Assembly (NCBI RefSeq): GCF_000739895.2
Contig: NZ_BBJS01000050.1
Coordinates: forward strand, 62,001 to 126,000
From: Sphingomonas paucimobilis NBRC 13935
GTDB taxonomy: Bacteria; Pseudomonadota; Alphaproteobacteria; Sphingomonadales; Sphingomonadaceae
Length of the DNA: 64,000 bases
Direction of reading: 5' to 3'
The notes beneath the pieces were generated by a model that worked only from the letters and a program-made list of their open reading frames with translations, was not told where the DNA came from and did not search any database. Positions 35,775-45,030 of this stretch are shown piece by piece (position 1 is the first letter of the stretch; each line of letters begins with the position of its first letter). The translations under genes were made by a program, and so were the position numbers.

Positions 35775-36892
35775 GCCGCGATCCGCGTGTCGACGGGCTT
35801 GAGGCGTGCGTCGAGCACCACCCAGTCGGCGCGCAGGCCGGCAACCAGCGCGCCGCGCTCATGGGCGAGGCCCAGAAACGCCGCCGGATGGGTCGCCGCC
35901 ATCGCCGCCGCCTGATCGACGGTGATACGCAACTGCTCGACCGCATTGGCGACCGCCGACCCCATATCGAGGTCGGAGCCCGCCAGCGTGCCATCGGCAT
36001 AGGTGCACTTGCCGCCCGACACGTCGATATGGCGGCCGTGCAGGACAAAGTCTTTCTCCACCGCGCCGACCGACGACATGGCATCGGTGACCAGCATCAG
36101 CTTGTCGAACGGCCGCGCCTTCAGCGCCAGGCGCAGCATCGGCGCGGAGACGTGGAAGCCGTCGATGATGAGCCCGCTATAGGGACGTGGATCGTCGAGC
36201 GTCGCGCCCGCCAGCCCCGGCACGCGCTGCTGCATCGCCGGCATGGCGTTGTAGAGGTGCGTGATGCCGATCAGCCCGACATCGAACGCCGCCATCGCCT
36301 GTTCGTAGCTGGCCTCGCTATGCCCCGCGCTGACCAACACGCCCGCATCGACAAGGCGCTTGATCGTCGCGACCGGCACGCGCTCGGGCGCGACGGTCAG
36401 CATGACCTTGCCCTTGCGCGGGCGGGTCAGGACGGCGATCATCTCCTCGTCCAGATCGCGGAAGCGCGTCGGGTCGTGGATGCCTTTGCGCGCCGGATTG
36501 AGGACGGGCCCTTCGACATGGATGCCGACGATGCCGGGCACCTTCGCCTCGATCGCCTCGTCGATCGCGTCGAGCGCGCGGGCGATCTTGTCGGGGGTCT
36601 CGCTGACCAAAGTCGGCAGCATCGCGGTGGTGCCATAGGCGGCATGCGCCGCCGCCATGGTCGCAATGCCCTCCACGTCGAGCCGATCGTTGAACAGCAC
36701 GCCGCCGCCGCCATTGACCTGCGTATCGATATAGCCGGGGACGACCCAGCCGCCGTTCAGATCGATCGTGTCAGCCGAACCCTCGACCGCGCCGATCGAC
36801 GCGATACGGTCGCCGTCGACGACGATCTCCGCACCGGGCAGGACGCCGCCCGAGGTCGCGACATGGCCGTTGACGAAGCGGAAACGGGTCAT
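35771..36892 (-). CDS. nagA: N-acetylglucosamine-6-phosphate deacetylase
   Basis: Converts GlcNAc-6-phosphate to glucosamine-6-phosphate and acetate in the cytoplasm. The 373-residue amidohydrolase has metal ligand Glu127 in HVEGPVLNP, His191 in SAGHSEASYE, His212 in THLYNAM, and catalytic Asp270 in LVTDAMSS, at the expected spacing. The N- and C-terminal strands form the usual small beta-domain (GGWVVPGYIDTQVNGGGG). It overlaps both neighbours by ATGA (NagB-II upstream, GH2 downstream), so it is in the middle of one long operon. It acts directly after the PTS step. Confidence 0.95.
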   Translation of the reverse strand: MTRFRFVNGHVATSGGVLPGAEIVVDGDRIASIGAVEGSADTIDLNGGWVVPGYIDTQVNGGGGVLFNDRLDVEGIATMAAAHAAYGTTAMLPTLVSETPDKIARALDAIDEAIEAKVPGIVGIHVEGPVLNPARKGIHDPTRFRDLDEEMIAVLTRPRKGKVMLTVAPERVPVATIKRLVDAGVLVSAGHSEASYEQAMAAFDVGLIGITHLYNAMPAMQQRVPGLAGATLDDPRPYSGLIIDGFHVSAPMLRLALKARPFDKLMLVTDAMSSVGAVEKDFVLHGRHIDVSGGKCTYADGTLAGSDLDMGSAVANAVEQLRITVDQAAAMAATHPAAFLGLAHERGALVAGLRADWVVLDARLKPVDTRIAA

Positions 36893-37929
36893 AGCGTGCG
36901 GGTCACTTTCTGAAGATGCGGCGGCGAGTCAGGGTCCATGCCACGGGCGAGTGCCAGCGCCTCGACCATGCGGTAGAAGCTGGCGAGCATCGAAATCGGC
37001 TCCAGCGCGGGGTGGCCGGCGACCATGGGCAGCACACCACCCTGCCCCGCGACGAACGGCTTGGCCCCGCGCGCCGCGAACTGATCGGCGACGGCCTTCA
37101 CATCCTCGCCCGCCACGTCGGAGGTGGCGAAACCCAGCACCGAATAGCCGGGCTCGACGATGCGCATCGGGCCGTGGCGCACTTCGGCGGCGCTGAACGG
37201 CTCGGCCTGGATCGAGCAGGTTTCCTTCAGCTTCAGCGCGGCTTCCTGCGCCACGCCATAGCCGTAACCGCGACCCAGCACGAACATCTGGCTGACGTCC
37301 CGGAACGCTTCGACCGCAGGCGACCAGTCGAGGCCCAACGCCTGTTCCACCTGAGCGGGCAGATCGGCCAGCGCGGCTTCCAGCGTTTCGTCACCGGCCC
37401 AGGCGGCGGCAAGTTGCGCCAAGCCCGCCAGCGCAGTCAGGCAGGACTTGGTGGCGGCGACGGCGCGCTCTGGGCCCGCCGACAGCGGCAGGAAGGTGTC
37501 GGCACCGGTCGCCAGCGGAGACTCCTCGTCATTGACGAGCGCGACGATATGCGCGCCGCCCGCGCGGTACGCCTCGACCGTCGCCAGCAGGTCCGGGCTG
37601 CGGCCCGATTGCGAGATGGCGATGACCAGCGCCCCCTGCACCTTCATCGGCGTCTCGAAGATCGACGCGACCGAGGGAGCGGCCGACGAGACCGGCACGC
37701 CGGTCTTGGTCTCCAGGATATATTTGCCATAGGTCGCGGCGTGATCCGACGACCCACGGGCGATGGTGATGATCACCGGCGGCGGGGACGCGCGCAGCCG
37801 CTCGGCCAGCGCCTTGACGGTCGGCGCATTGCGAGCCAGCAACCGGGCGATCGCCGCTGGCGCCTCCCCGGCTTCCGCACCCATCAGGGTGCCGGTCCCC
37901 GCCTGGCCGGCGGTCATCACATCAGACAT
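36889..37929 (-). CDS. nagB-II: Glucosamine-6-phosphate deaminase, SIS-domain type (NagB-II)
   Basis: A 346-residue protein with two SIS domains. The first contains IITIARGSSDHAATYGKYILE and AISQSGRSPDLLATVE; the second contains VLGRGYGYGVAQEAALKLKETCSIQAEPFSAAEVRHGP. It resembles the isomerase half of GlmS without the glutaminase domain. It is thus expected to convert glucosamine-6-phosphate to fructose-6-phosphate and ammonia, as NagB-II does in Shewanella and alphaproteobacteria. The gene overlaps gntR by 8 bases and nagA by 4. It completes the path from PTS-phosphorylated GlcNAc to glycolysis. Confidence 0.92.
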   Translation of the reverse strand: MSDVMTAGQAGTGTLMGAEAGEAPAAIARLLARNAPTVKALAERLRASPPPVIITIARGSSDHAATYGKYILETKTGVPVSSAAPSVASIFETPMKVQGALVIAISQSGRSPDLLATVEAYRAGGAHIVALVNDEESPLATGADTFLPLSAGPERAVAATKSCLTALAGLAQLAAAWAGDETLEAALADLPAQVEQALGLDWSPAVEAFRDVSQMFVLGRGYGYGVAQEAALKLKETCSIQAEPFSAAEVRHGPMRIVEPGYSVLGFATSDVAGEDVKAVADQFAARGAKPFVAGQGGVLPMVAGHPALEPISMLASFYRMVEALALARGMDPDSPPHLQKVTRTL

Positions 37930-38695
37930 CGGTTAACTCCGCGACGAAATCATAGGCATCGCCGCGATAGAAGGACTGGGTATATTCCACCGCCCGTCCA
38001 TCGCGTAGAAATCCGCGCCGCTCGATCAACAGGCCGGCATGGCCCGGATCGACGTCCAGCATCTTGGCATGATCCGCCCCGAACGGCACCGCGCGCAGCC
38101 GCTGGAGCGCGCGCACCGGGCGATTGCCGGTGCGCTCCAGCGCGGCATAGAGCGAGCGATCCACCGCCTCGACCGAGGGGAGCGCGAAGCCGGCGATGGT
38201 CGAAATCTCGATCGCCATCGGCACGTCATCGGCATAGCGAACGCGCTGGAAGCGATAGACGGCCGCGCCCGGCGACAGGCCCAGCGACAGCGCCTCCTCG
38301 GGCGTGACCATGCCCGGCGCGCGGCTGACCCATTCGCTGCTGGGCGTCCGACCGCGCGCGATCATGTCTTCGGAGAAGGAGGACAGCTTGGAGAAGCTCT
38401 TCTCGACGCGTCCCGCGACGAAGGTGCCCGCCCCGCGCCGGCGGGTCAGCAGACCTTCTTCGACCAGGCCGCCAATCGCCTTGCGCACGGTGATCCGCGA
38501 CACGTCATATTCGATCGCCAGATCGCGCTCGGCGGGGATCGCATCATCCTCGGCCAGCACATTGTTGGTGATGGCGTCGCGCAACAATTGCTGCAGCTGC
38601 AGGTACAGCGGCGCCGGATTACCCTTCCGGAAAGAACCGACCTGCGCCGAGAATGTCATGGCCGCGCCATCCCCCTTTGCCCGGACCTCGTTCAT
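37922..38695 (-). CDS. GntR/HutC-family regulator of the GlcNAc operon (NagR/NagQ-like)
   Basis: A 257-residue repressor. The winged helix (about 28-95; PLYLQLQQLLRDAI, IPAERDLAIEYDVSRITVRKAIGGLVEEGLLTRRRGAGTFVA) is followed by a UTRA effector domain (about 110-250; ALSLGLSPGAAVYRFQRVRYADDVPMAIE) that in relatives binds GlcNAc-6P or GlcN-6P. The start is the ATG at 38695 or the ATG at 38659 (AAGGGGGA about 10 bases upstream). It overlaps nagB-II and lies downstream of cutC. It probably represses the operon and perhaps the divergent TonB receptor; no convincing operator was identified. Confidence 0.9.
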   Translation of the reverse strand: MNEVRAKGDGAAMTFSAQVGSFRKGNPAPLYLQLQQLLRDAITNNVLAEDDAIPAERDLAIEYDVSRITVRKAIGGLVEEGLLTRRRGAGTFVAGRVEKSFSKLSSFSEDMIARGRTPSSEWVSRAPGMVTPEEALSLGLSPGAAVYRFQRVRYADDVPMAIEISTIAGFALPSVEAVDRSLYAALERTGNRPVRALQRLRAVPFGADHAKMLDVDPGHAGLLIERRGFLRDGRAVEYTQSFYRGDAYDFVAELTDV

Positions 38696-38775
38696 GCCGC
38701 GCCCCGCTTCGCATCAAGGCTTATCGCAGCCCAACCACGGGAGCAATAGGTATTATATTTGGCATACATTGGGAT

Positions 38776-39522
38776 TTATTTCCTCTCTATGGCCTGACGC
38801 AAGCCCGCCACTCTCTCCACACTGGTCCTCCGCCTTGGGCCGCTGGCAAAGCCCATCGCGGTGATCCGCTCATCGCCCCAATCTTCGCGAATGCTCGCCG
38901 AGGCATGGACCGCATCCACCCCGGTCCGAGCGATCAGGGCGGCGGCATTGTCCGCCGAGACGCCCGATCCGGCAATGATCGCAATCCGCCCTTTCGCCGC
39001 CGCGACCATCGCTGCGATGACATCGGCACCAGCCTCGGCCGTCGCCGCACCGCCCGAGGTCAGGATGTGATCATAGCCCAGCCGCACCGCCTGCTCGACC
39101 GCCGCGACTGGATCGGCGACCAGGTCGATGGCGCGGTGAAGAACGATCGCGACATCGCGCGCCGCGTCCCGCCACCGTGCCAGGGTATCGAGGTCCAAGG
39201 TCCGATCATCGGCCATCGCACCGACCACCACACCGGCCGCGCCCCATTCCACCATGCGACCAATTTCCTCGGTCGCCAGTGATATATCCTGCACATCATA
39301 TCGAAAGTCGCCGTCGCGCGGCCGGACCATGGCATGCACCGGAACGCCCGATGCCACCGCCTTCGCCACCAGCGCCGCCGATGGCGTCAGCCCGCCCAGT
39401 GCCAGCGCGCCGCACAGCTCGATTCGGTCGGCGCCCCCCGCAACCACCGCTGCCACGCCTTCGGCATCGTCGATGCATATTTCGAGCAATGGCCGAACTG
39501 TGGGCTTCGACGATATTGTCAT
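38776..39522 (-). CDS. cutC: CutC family protein
   Basis: A 248-residue TIM-barrel protein of the CutC family. Conserved segments: LEICIDDAEGVAAVVAGGADRIELCGALALGGLTPS at the N-terminus, VHAMVRPRDGDFRY, VVGAMADDRTLD, HRAIDLVADP, ILTSGGAATAEAG and IIAGSGVSADNAAALI. CutC was named for copper tolerance, but a true biochemical role is not settled. Here it is the first gene of the GlcNAc operon, which argues for a sugar-linked role. The start is the ATG at 39522, with GGGGG 6 bases upstream; ATGs at 39528 and 39537 are alternatives. Confidence 0.88.
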   Translation of the reverse strand: MTISSKPTVRPLLEICIDDAEGVAAVVAGGADRIELCGALALGGLTPSAALVAKAVASGVPVHAMVRPRDGDFRYDVQDISLATEEIGRMVEWGAAGVVVGAMADDRTLDLDTLARWRDAARDVAIVLHRAIDLVADPVAAVEQAVRLGYDHILTSGGAATAEAGADVIAAMVAAAKGRIAIIAGSGVSADNAAALIARTGVDAVHASASIREDWGDERITAMGFASGPRRRTSVERVAGLRQAIERK

Positions 39523-39804
39523 GTCCATCCCCCGCATTTCGTCCCAATTTGATCCAGCATCCGGCCCCGGACCCATCAGGAAGTCCGCTATTTAAGCAGC
39601 AACCAAGGCCGGGGGCCAGCCTAATGGTCTCATGACAGCATGATGACGTTTTTCCCGTTTGCAGACCAATGTCAGTTTGGTTACAAGTTGGTAGTCCGGG
39701 CATATGATATAAAAAGCTCGTCCGGGGAGGATCCACCGAACTCCCCGCCGTGGAACACGACCATCTCGCGTGGTGGCGCGATCGGATTTGGGGGGATTTT
39801 CGAC

Positions 39805-42576
39805 ATGTTGAGCTTTCGCAGCATGATCCTGACGGCGACCGCGCTCGCCGGACTTCAAGGCACCGCCTTCGCACAGACCAGCAACCAGCAGGCGCCGACG
39901 CAGACCGCCGCCGGCAGCGACAGTGCCGATGACAATGGCGACATCGTCGTCACCGGCTTTCGCCAGAGCCTTCGCAACGCCATCAACGTCAAGCGCGAGG
40001 CCAATGCCGTCGTCGACGTGATCACCGCCGAGGACGTGGGCAAGTTCCCCGACCGCAACGTTGCGGAATCGCTGTCGCACATCCCGGGCGTCAGCATCGA
40101 CCGCCGTTTCGGCGAAGGCGAAAAGGTCGCCATCCTGGGTACCGACCCCGCGCTGAACCGCATGCTGCTCGACGGCCATGCGCTCGCCTCGGCCGATTGG
40201 GGCGGCAACGACAACGACCCGTCGAGCCGTACCTTCAACTATTCGCTGCTGGCCCCCGAACTGGTCGACCGCCTCGAGGTCTACAAGTCGCCGGAACCGC
40301 GCATCGAGGAAGGCAGCCTGGGCGGCACGGTCATCGTGCGCACCCGTCGTCCGCTCGACCTCGACCCCAATTCGGTCTTCGCCTCGGGCGGCTACACGTA
40401 CAATGACCGCTCCGAGAAGGGGAATATCCGCGGATCGGGCCTGTATAGCTGGCACAACGAAGCCGACAATTTCGGTTTCCTGGTCGCCGCCACCTATGAC
40501 AAGCAGAACCTGACCCGCGCCGGCGTCGAGTTCTTCGGCTATCAGAGCGGTGCTGACTTCTTCCAGAAGGACGCCAATGGCAATGTCGTGCGCGATGCCT
40601 CGGGCCAGGGCGTGCTGCGCAACCCGAACGCCACCGTCACCGGCGGTACCAAGAACGACCTGATCAACGCGGTCGCGCCGTTCGGCATCAACTATGCCTA
40701 TTTCCAGCAGACCCGCGAGCGCGCCAGCGTGTCGGGCACCGTGCAGTATCGCCCGGCCCCGAACCTGACGCTGACCCTGAACGGGCTGCACATCGACGGC
40801 AACTACAACAATTACAGCCAGTCGATGTATACCATCCCGGTCGCCTGGACCGGCAGCGTGCTGCAGACCGCCAATGTCGCCAATGGCGTCGTCAACTCGG
40901 CCAGCTTCGCCGCCGCACCGAACCAGTCGGCGCAGCTCGACACGCTGGTCCGCCGCACCAAGCTGAAGACCGACAATCTGAACTTCTTCGCCGATTGGGA
41001 AGGCGATGACGGCGCGAAGATCAGCTTCGCGGGCGGCTGGTCGAAGGCGACCGGCGGGCGCAATCCCGAATATCTGTTCAACGTGCAGACCAAGCTGCCG
41101 TTCAACTATGCCTTCACCCCGACCTCGGCGACGGTGAACTTCACGGGCGACCTGACCAACCCGGCGAATTACTTCACCAACCCGAACAACAACCCCGCCC
41201 AGATCGAAGGCCGTCCGGTCATCATCAACGGCCAGCGGTTGAACGGCGCGCAGATCGGTGGCCTGGATTACAGTGTCACCACCGACCGCGATATCTATGG
41301 CGGCTATGATGCGACGATCCCGGTCGAATTCGGTCCGTTCAAGCAGATCCTGCTGGGCAGCCGCGTGACCGACCACGTCAACCGCGTCGATGCGCGTGGC
41401 ATCAACACCTACAAGACCAGCTCGCAGACCGCGAACCAGCTCGGCGTTCCCACGCTCGTCACGCCCGGCGGCGTGTTCGACGGCAGCGGCGGCATGGGCA
41501 ATGCGACCCAGTATCTGAACCTGCCCGAGCAGTCGGTGATCGACATCCTGGCGAATTCGATCAACAGCCCGCTGGTCAACAAGGTCGGTGCCTCGACCAA
41601 GGTGCGCGAGACGGTCATCGCGTCCTATGTCCAGGCCAATTTCGACGAAGGCGGCCTGCGCGGCAATATTGGCGGTCGTCTGGTCTATACCCGCGACAAG
41701 TCGAACTATGCGCTGACGCTGTCCAACACGGTCAACCCGGTGCCGGTGCCCACCACCACCTCGACCGACTATCTGAAGTTCCTGCCCAGCGTGAACATCG
41801 CCTATTCGATCACGCCCGAGGTCCTGGTGCGTGGCTCGGTAGCGCGCGTGATCTCGCGTCCGCGCTATCAGGATCTGGCGGCCGCGACCTCGCTCAACGA
41901 CGTCACGCTCGATGGCGGCGGCGGCAACCCGAACCTGAAGCCCTATGAGTCGACCAACTACGAACTGACGGCGGAATGGTATCCGCGCGCCGGCTCGCTG
42001 ATCGCGGTCGAACTCTTCCGTCGTGACATCTCGAACTACATCATCAACACCCGCACCGATGCGGTGTTTTTCAACGCACTGCAGAACCGCCTGACGACCT
42101 ACAACGTCAATCAGCCGATCAATGGCGGCAAGGCGAAGGTCAACGGCGCACTGGTGTCGGGCCAGACCGAAATCTGGGGCGGCTTCGGCATCCAGGCCAA
42201 CTATTCGTACCAGGACAGCTCGACCTCGTCGGTCGACTCGAGCGGTGCGGAACTGAACCTGCCCTATCTGTCGAAGCACACCGTCAACGTGATCCCCTAT
42301 TTCGAAAGCGGGATCTTCCAGGCGCGCTTGAGCTACAATTACCGCTCGAGCTATTTCCGCACGATCGGTCGCCTGAATTCGCGCGAAATGGTGGCGCCGT
42401 ACAGCCAGCTCGACTTCTCGGCGGGTGTGAACCTGACCAAGGAGATCACGCTGACCGTCAATGCGCAGAACCTGCTCGACGAGACCTATTACCAGTATAA
42501 CGCGACCCGCGACCGTCCGACCGCCTTCTACAAGAATGGCCGGACCTATGCGGCGTCGGTGGCGGTGCGCTTCTAA
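39805..42576 (+). CDS. TonB-dependent receptor for GlcNAc/chitooligosaccharide-type glycans
   Basis: A 923-residue outer-membrane transporter. The signal peptide spans MLSFRSMILTATALAG to AFAQT (about residue 24). The TonB-box/plug entry DIVVTGFRQSLRNAI lies at about 46-60, with the plug carrying EDVGKFPDRNVAESLSHIPGV and a variable-loop segment. The barrel ends YAASVAVRF with terminal Phe. GGGGGATT lies upstream of the ATG; the longer frame has no signal peptide. It is divergent from cutC-gntR-nagB-nagA-PTS, like the GlcNAc receptor of Caulobacter. The substrate could equally be an N-glycan fragment, given the mannosidase operon nearby. A strong terminator follows at 42608. Confidence 0.92.
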   Translation: MLSFRSMILTATALAGLQGTAFAQTSNQQAPTQTAAGSDSADDNGDIVVTGFRQSLRNAINVKREANAVVDVITAEDVGKFPDRNVAESLSHIPGVSIDRRFGEGEKVAILGTDPALNRMLLDGHALASADWGGNDNDPSSRTFNYSLLAPELVDRLEVYKSPEPRIEEGSLGGTVIVRTRRPLDLDPNSVFASGGYTYNDRSEKGNIRGSGLYSWHNEADNFGFLVAATYDKQNLTRAGVEFFGYQSGADFFQKDANGNVVRDASGQGVLRNPNATVTGGTKNDLINAVAPFGINYAYFQQTRERASVSGTVQYRPAPNLTLTLNGLHIDGNYNNYSQSMYTIPVAWTGSVLQTANVANGVVNSASFAAAPNQSAQLDTLVRRTKLKTDNLNFFADWEGDDGAKISFAGGWSKATGGRNPEYLFNVQTKLPFNYAFTPTSATVNFTGDLTNPANYFTNPNNNPAQIEGRPVIINGQRLNGAQIGGLDYSVTTDRDIYGGYDATIPVEFGPFKQILLGSRVTDHVNRVDARGINTYKTSSQTANQLGVPTLVTPGGVFDGSGGMGNATQYLNLPEQSVIDILANSINSPLVNKVGASTKVRETVIASYVQANFDEGGLRGNIGGRLVYTRDKSNYALTLSNTVNPVPVPTTTSTDYLKFLPSVNIAYSITPEVLVRGSVARVISRPRYQDLAAATSLNDVTLDGGGGNPNLKPYESTNYELTAEWYPRAGSLIAVELFRRDISNYIINTRTDAVFFNALQNRLTTYNVNQPINGGKAKVNGALVSGQTEIWGGFGIQANYSYQDSSTSSVDSSGAELNLPYLSKHTVNVIPYFESGIFQARLSYNYRSSYFRTIGRLNSREMVAPYSQLDFSAGVNLTKEITLTVNAQNLLDETYYQYNATRDRPTAFYKNGRTYAASVAVRF

Positions 42577-42607
42577 GAAAAGCGCTGTTCCACAATTGCT
42601 TGAAGAA

Positions 42608-42638
42608 GCCCGTCGGTCACCGGACCGGCGGGCTTTTT
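42608..42638 (+). terminator. Intrinsic terminator after the GlcNAc TonB receptor
   Basis: An 11-base stem, GCCCGTCGGTC (42608-42618) with GACCGGCGGGC (42623-42633), has one G-T pair and a 4-base loop, followed at once by TTTTT (42634-42638). Confidence 0.93.
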
Positions 42639-42752
42639 CATGGGCGTGACTTGAAGGAGTCATCGAAATGCTGCGCGTCTGTCACCGATCTGCGACGTGG
42701 ACGTAACAGATGACAGGCATGACAGGCACAACGCCAAGCGTGGGGAACGCCG

Positions 42753-43643
42753 ATGCCGATGACCAGCATTCCGATGGATGGTTCGCTGCACGAAGACGCC
42801 GCCATCCTGGATTTCGTGCCGCGCGCACCCACGACCCCGGAGCCCGAGGGTCATGAGCGGCGTCGGTATCGCACCATCTGGATTTCCGACGTCCATCTCG
42901 GCACGCGCGGCTGCAACGCCGAGATGCTGATCGACTTTCTCGACCATGTCGACAGCGAGACCATGTATCTGGTCGGCGACATGATCGATGGCTGGCGGCT
43001 GAAGAAGAAATTCTACTGGCCCGCTGCGCATAACGACGTGGTCTGGCGGCTGCTGAAGCGCGCCAAGCGGGGTACCCGCGTCGTTTACATCCCCGGCAAT
43101 CACGACGAGATCTTCCGCCAGTTCACCGGCATGGATTTCGGCGGCATTGCCATCTGCCGCAAGGCGATCCACGAGACCGCCGATGGCCGCCGCCTGCTGA
43201 TCCTGCACGGTGACGAGTTCGACGCGATTACGCTGGCGCATCGCTGGCTCGCCCATGTCGGCGACTTCGCCTATACCGCGCTGATGGAAGTGAACCGCTG
43301 GGTGAACATCGTCCGGCGGTGGATGAAGCGCCCCTATTGGTCGCTGTCCAAGCATGCCAAGGCCAAGGTGAAGAACGCCGTCGCCTTCATCTCGCATTTC
43401 GAGGAAGTTGTAGCCCATGCGGCGGGCGCGCGCGGCGTGGACGGCGTGGTGTGCGGCCATATCCACACCGCCGAAATCCGTGAGATCGGCGGCGTCACCT
43501 ATTATAATGACGGCGATTGGGTGGAGGGCTGCACCGCGCTGGTCGAGCATTTCGACGGGACGATGGAGATCCTGCACTGGGCCGATGAGATGGAGGCGCG
43601 CCGCCGCCGTCCCGTCGACACGGCAGCGGCCATCGCCGCCTGA
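42753..43643 (+). CDS. LpxH-like metallophosphoesterase
   Basis: A 296-residue two-metal phosphoesterase. Calcineurin-type motifs in order: WISDVHLGTRG (about 46-56), VGDMIDGW (78-85), IPGNHDE (111-117), LHGDEFD (150-156) and CGHIHTAE (234-241). It belongs to the family of UDP-2,3-diacylglucosamine diphosphatases, and is close to a subgroup encoded next to a GT4 glycosyltransferase, as here (17 bases downstream). It may act on a lipid-linked phosphate or lipid A precursor. The exact substrate is uncertain, and the N-terminal 40 residues are extra compared with LpxH. The ATG at 42753 was chosen; a start at 42762 is also possible. Confidence 0.83.
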   Translation: MPMTSIPMDGSLHEDAAILDFVPRAPTTPEPEGHERRRYRTIWISDVHLGTRGCNAEMLIDFLDHVDSETMYLVGDMIDGWRLKKKFYWPAAHNDVVWRLLKRAKRGTRVVYIPGNHDEIFRQFTGMDFGGIAICRKAIHETADGRRLLILHGDEFDAITLAHRWLAHVGDFAYTALMEVNRWVNIVRRWMKRPYWSLSKHAKAKVKNAVAFISHFEEVVAHAAGARGVDGVVCGHIHTAEIREIGGVTYYNDGDWVEGCTALVEHFDGTMEILHWADEMEARRRRPVDTAAAIAA

Positions 43644-43660
43644 CGAACGGAGTTTAGCGG

Positions 43661-44689
43661 ATGCGGATCGCGATCGTCACCGATGCCTGGACGCCGCAGG
43701 TCAATGGCGTCGTCCGTACGCTACAATCGGTGACGGCCGAGTTGCGCGCGATGGGGCATGAGCTGTGCGTCATCGCGCCCGATCTCTATGCCTCGGTCCC
43801 CTGCCCCACTTATCCGGAAATCCGCCTGGCGCTGCCGGCACCGGGCAAGGTCGGGCGGACGCTGGGGGCGTTCCTGCCCGATGCCGTCCATATCGCCACG
43901 GAAGGGCCGCTGGGCCTGCTCGCAAGGCGCTGGTGCCTGGCGCAGGGCCTGCCCTTCACCACCGCCTATCACACCCAGTTTCCCGAATATGTCGCGGCGC
44001 GGGTGCGGGCGATCAGCCCCGAATTCGTGTGGCGCTATGTCCGCTGGTTCCACGCGCCCTCGGCCGCGATCCTGGCCTCCACCCCTAGCGTCGCGGCGAC
44101 GCTCGCCGCACATGACCTGCCGCAAAGCCGGCATTGGGGGCGCGGCGTCGATACCGCGCTGTTCCGTGCCGAGGGACCGCGCGACGCGTTCGTCTCGGCG
44201 CTGCCGGGCCCGGTCCAGCTCTATGCCGGACGGGTCGCGGTCGAAAAGAACATCGCCACCTTCCTTGCCACCGAGACGCCGGGCAGCAAGGTCGTCGTCG
44301 GAGATGGTCCCGCCCGTGCCAGCCTGGCGGCGCAATATCCCGATGTGCATTTCCTGGGCGCCAAGTTCGGCGAGGATCTGGCGGCGATCTACCGCGCGGC
44401 CGATGTCTTCGTCTTCCCCAGCCGTACCGACACCTTCGGCCTGGTGATGATCGAGGCGCTGGCCTGCGGCACGCCGGTCGCCGCCCTGCCGGTCCAGGGG
44501 CCGCTCGACGTCCTCGCGCCCGAAGTCGGGGTGATGGACGAGGCGCTGGATCGCGCGATCAAGGGTGCGCTGACACTCGATCGGCAGACTTGCGCGGATT
44601 ACGGTCAGGGCTTTTCCTGGCGCGCGAGTGCGGAACAGTTCCTGTCGGCGCTCGCCCCCATCGAGCGGAACCTGCGCGTAGCGGCTTGA
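43661..44689 (+). CDS. GT4-family glycosyltransferase (membrane lipid type)
   Basis: A 342-residue GT-B enzyme. The N-terminal acceptor domain starts MRIAIVTDAWTPQVNGVVRTL and contains TAYHTQFPEYVAARV. The C-terminal donor domain contains LYAGRVAVEKNIATFL, VVGDGPARASL and the E-x7-E motif in FPSRTDTFGLVMIEALACGTPVAALP (about 265-290). The sequence resembles GT4 enzymes that transfer glucose, mannose or sulfoquinovose to diacylglycerol or related lipids. With the adjacent phosphoesterase it is likely a lipid-glycosylation pair. Donor and acceptor cannot be told from sequence. AACGGAG lies upstream of the ATG. Confidence 0.87.
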   Translation: MRIAIVTDAWTPQVNGVVRTLQSVTAELRAMGHELCVIAPDLYASVPCPTYPEIRLALPAPGKVGRTLGAFLPDAVHIATEGPLGLLARRWCLAQGLPFTTAYHTQFPEYVAARVRAISPEFVWRYVRWFHAPSAAILASTPSVAATLAAHDLPQSRHWGRGVDTALFRAEGPRDAFVSALPGPVQLYAGRVAVEKNIATFLATETPGSKVVVGDGPARASLAAQYPDVHFLGAKFGEDLAAIYRAADVFVFPSRTDTFGLVMIEALACGTPVAALPVQGPLDVLAPEVGVMDEALDRAIKGALTLDRQTCADYGQGFSWRASAEQFLSALAPIERNLRVAA

Positions 44690-44697
44690 TCCCCATT

Positions 44698-44829
44698 CCT
44701 CCCCGCAAGGGGTGGGGACCATGCGAAGCATAATAGAGGGGTGTCACCGGTCGTGAGGACAGGAAGCGCTCGCCTATGATGCCCCCCATGTCGGGCCTGC
44801 GGCCTGCCACCTCCCTTTTTTGGGGAGGA
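44698..44829. repeat. Multi-hairpin intergenic repeat, copy 2, in a 341-base gap
   Basis: Related to the element at 23089-23222. It shares GGGGACCATGCG-AGCAT at 44713-44730, the GAGGGGTGTCACCGGT block, and GCGGCCTGCCACCTCCC near its end. It begins CCTCCCC-GCAA-GGGG and ends in a TTTTTT-flanked GGGGAGG. It occupies the gap between the glycosyltransferase and antiporter genes. The remaining bases of that gap (44830-45030) hold no convincing ORF; they contain only an AAGG ribosome site for the antiporter. Confidence 0.78.
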
Positions 44830-45030
44830 TGAGGATGGCACCTGCCCCCCGCCCCAGGAAACCGTAAAATCACCTGTAAAACCCGTTTAACGGGTTGAAC
44901 CGCCCTTACCCCCCATGTCATGCTGCGGCTCGCGCGATTCGTGGTGGCCTGGCCTCACCGGTCGCTGATCTGCCGGCCGTGCCGCCCGTCGCCATGGCCA
45001 CTCCAACCGCTGCACCCGAAAGGTCCCCGA

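Noticed and set aside
36889..37929. Reading the SIS-domain protein as GlmS.
   Set aside because: The N-terminal glutaminase domain with its Cys1 is absent and the context is catabolic, so NagB-II is the better name.
39523..39804. Palindromic pieces (such as CATATG and TGGTCTCATGACA) as GntR operators between cutC and the TonB receptor gene.
   Set aside because: They lack convincing symmetry and no matching second copy was found upstream of gntR.
39592..42663. A 1023-residue open frame antisense to the GlcNAc TonB receptor.
   Set aside because: It mirrors the receptor codon pattern, has low-complexity Arg/Gly/Asp composition and no domain, which is the usual shadow of a GC-rich gene.
42753..43643. 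Calling the metallophosphoesterase LpxH outright.
   Set aside because: Motifs fit the superfamily, but the N-terminal extension and the paired GT4 gene suggest a different substrate.
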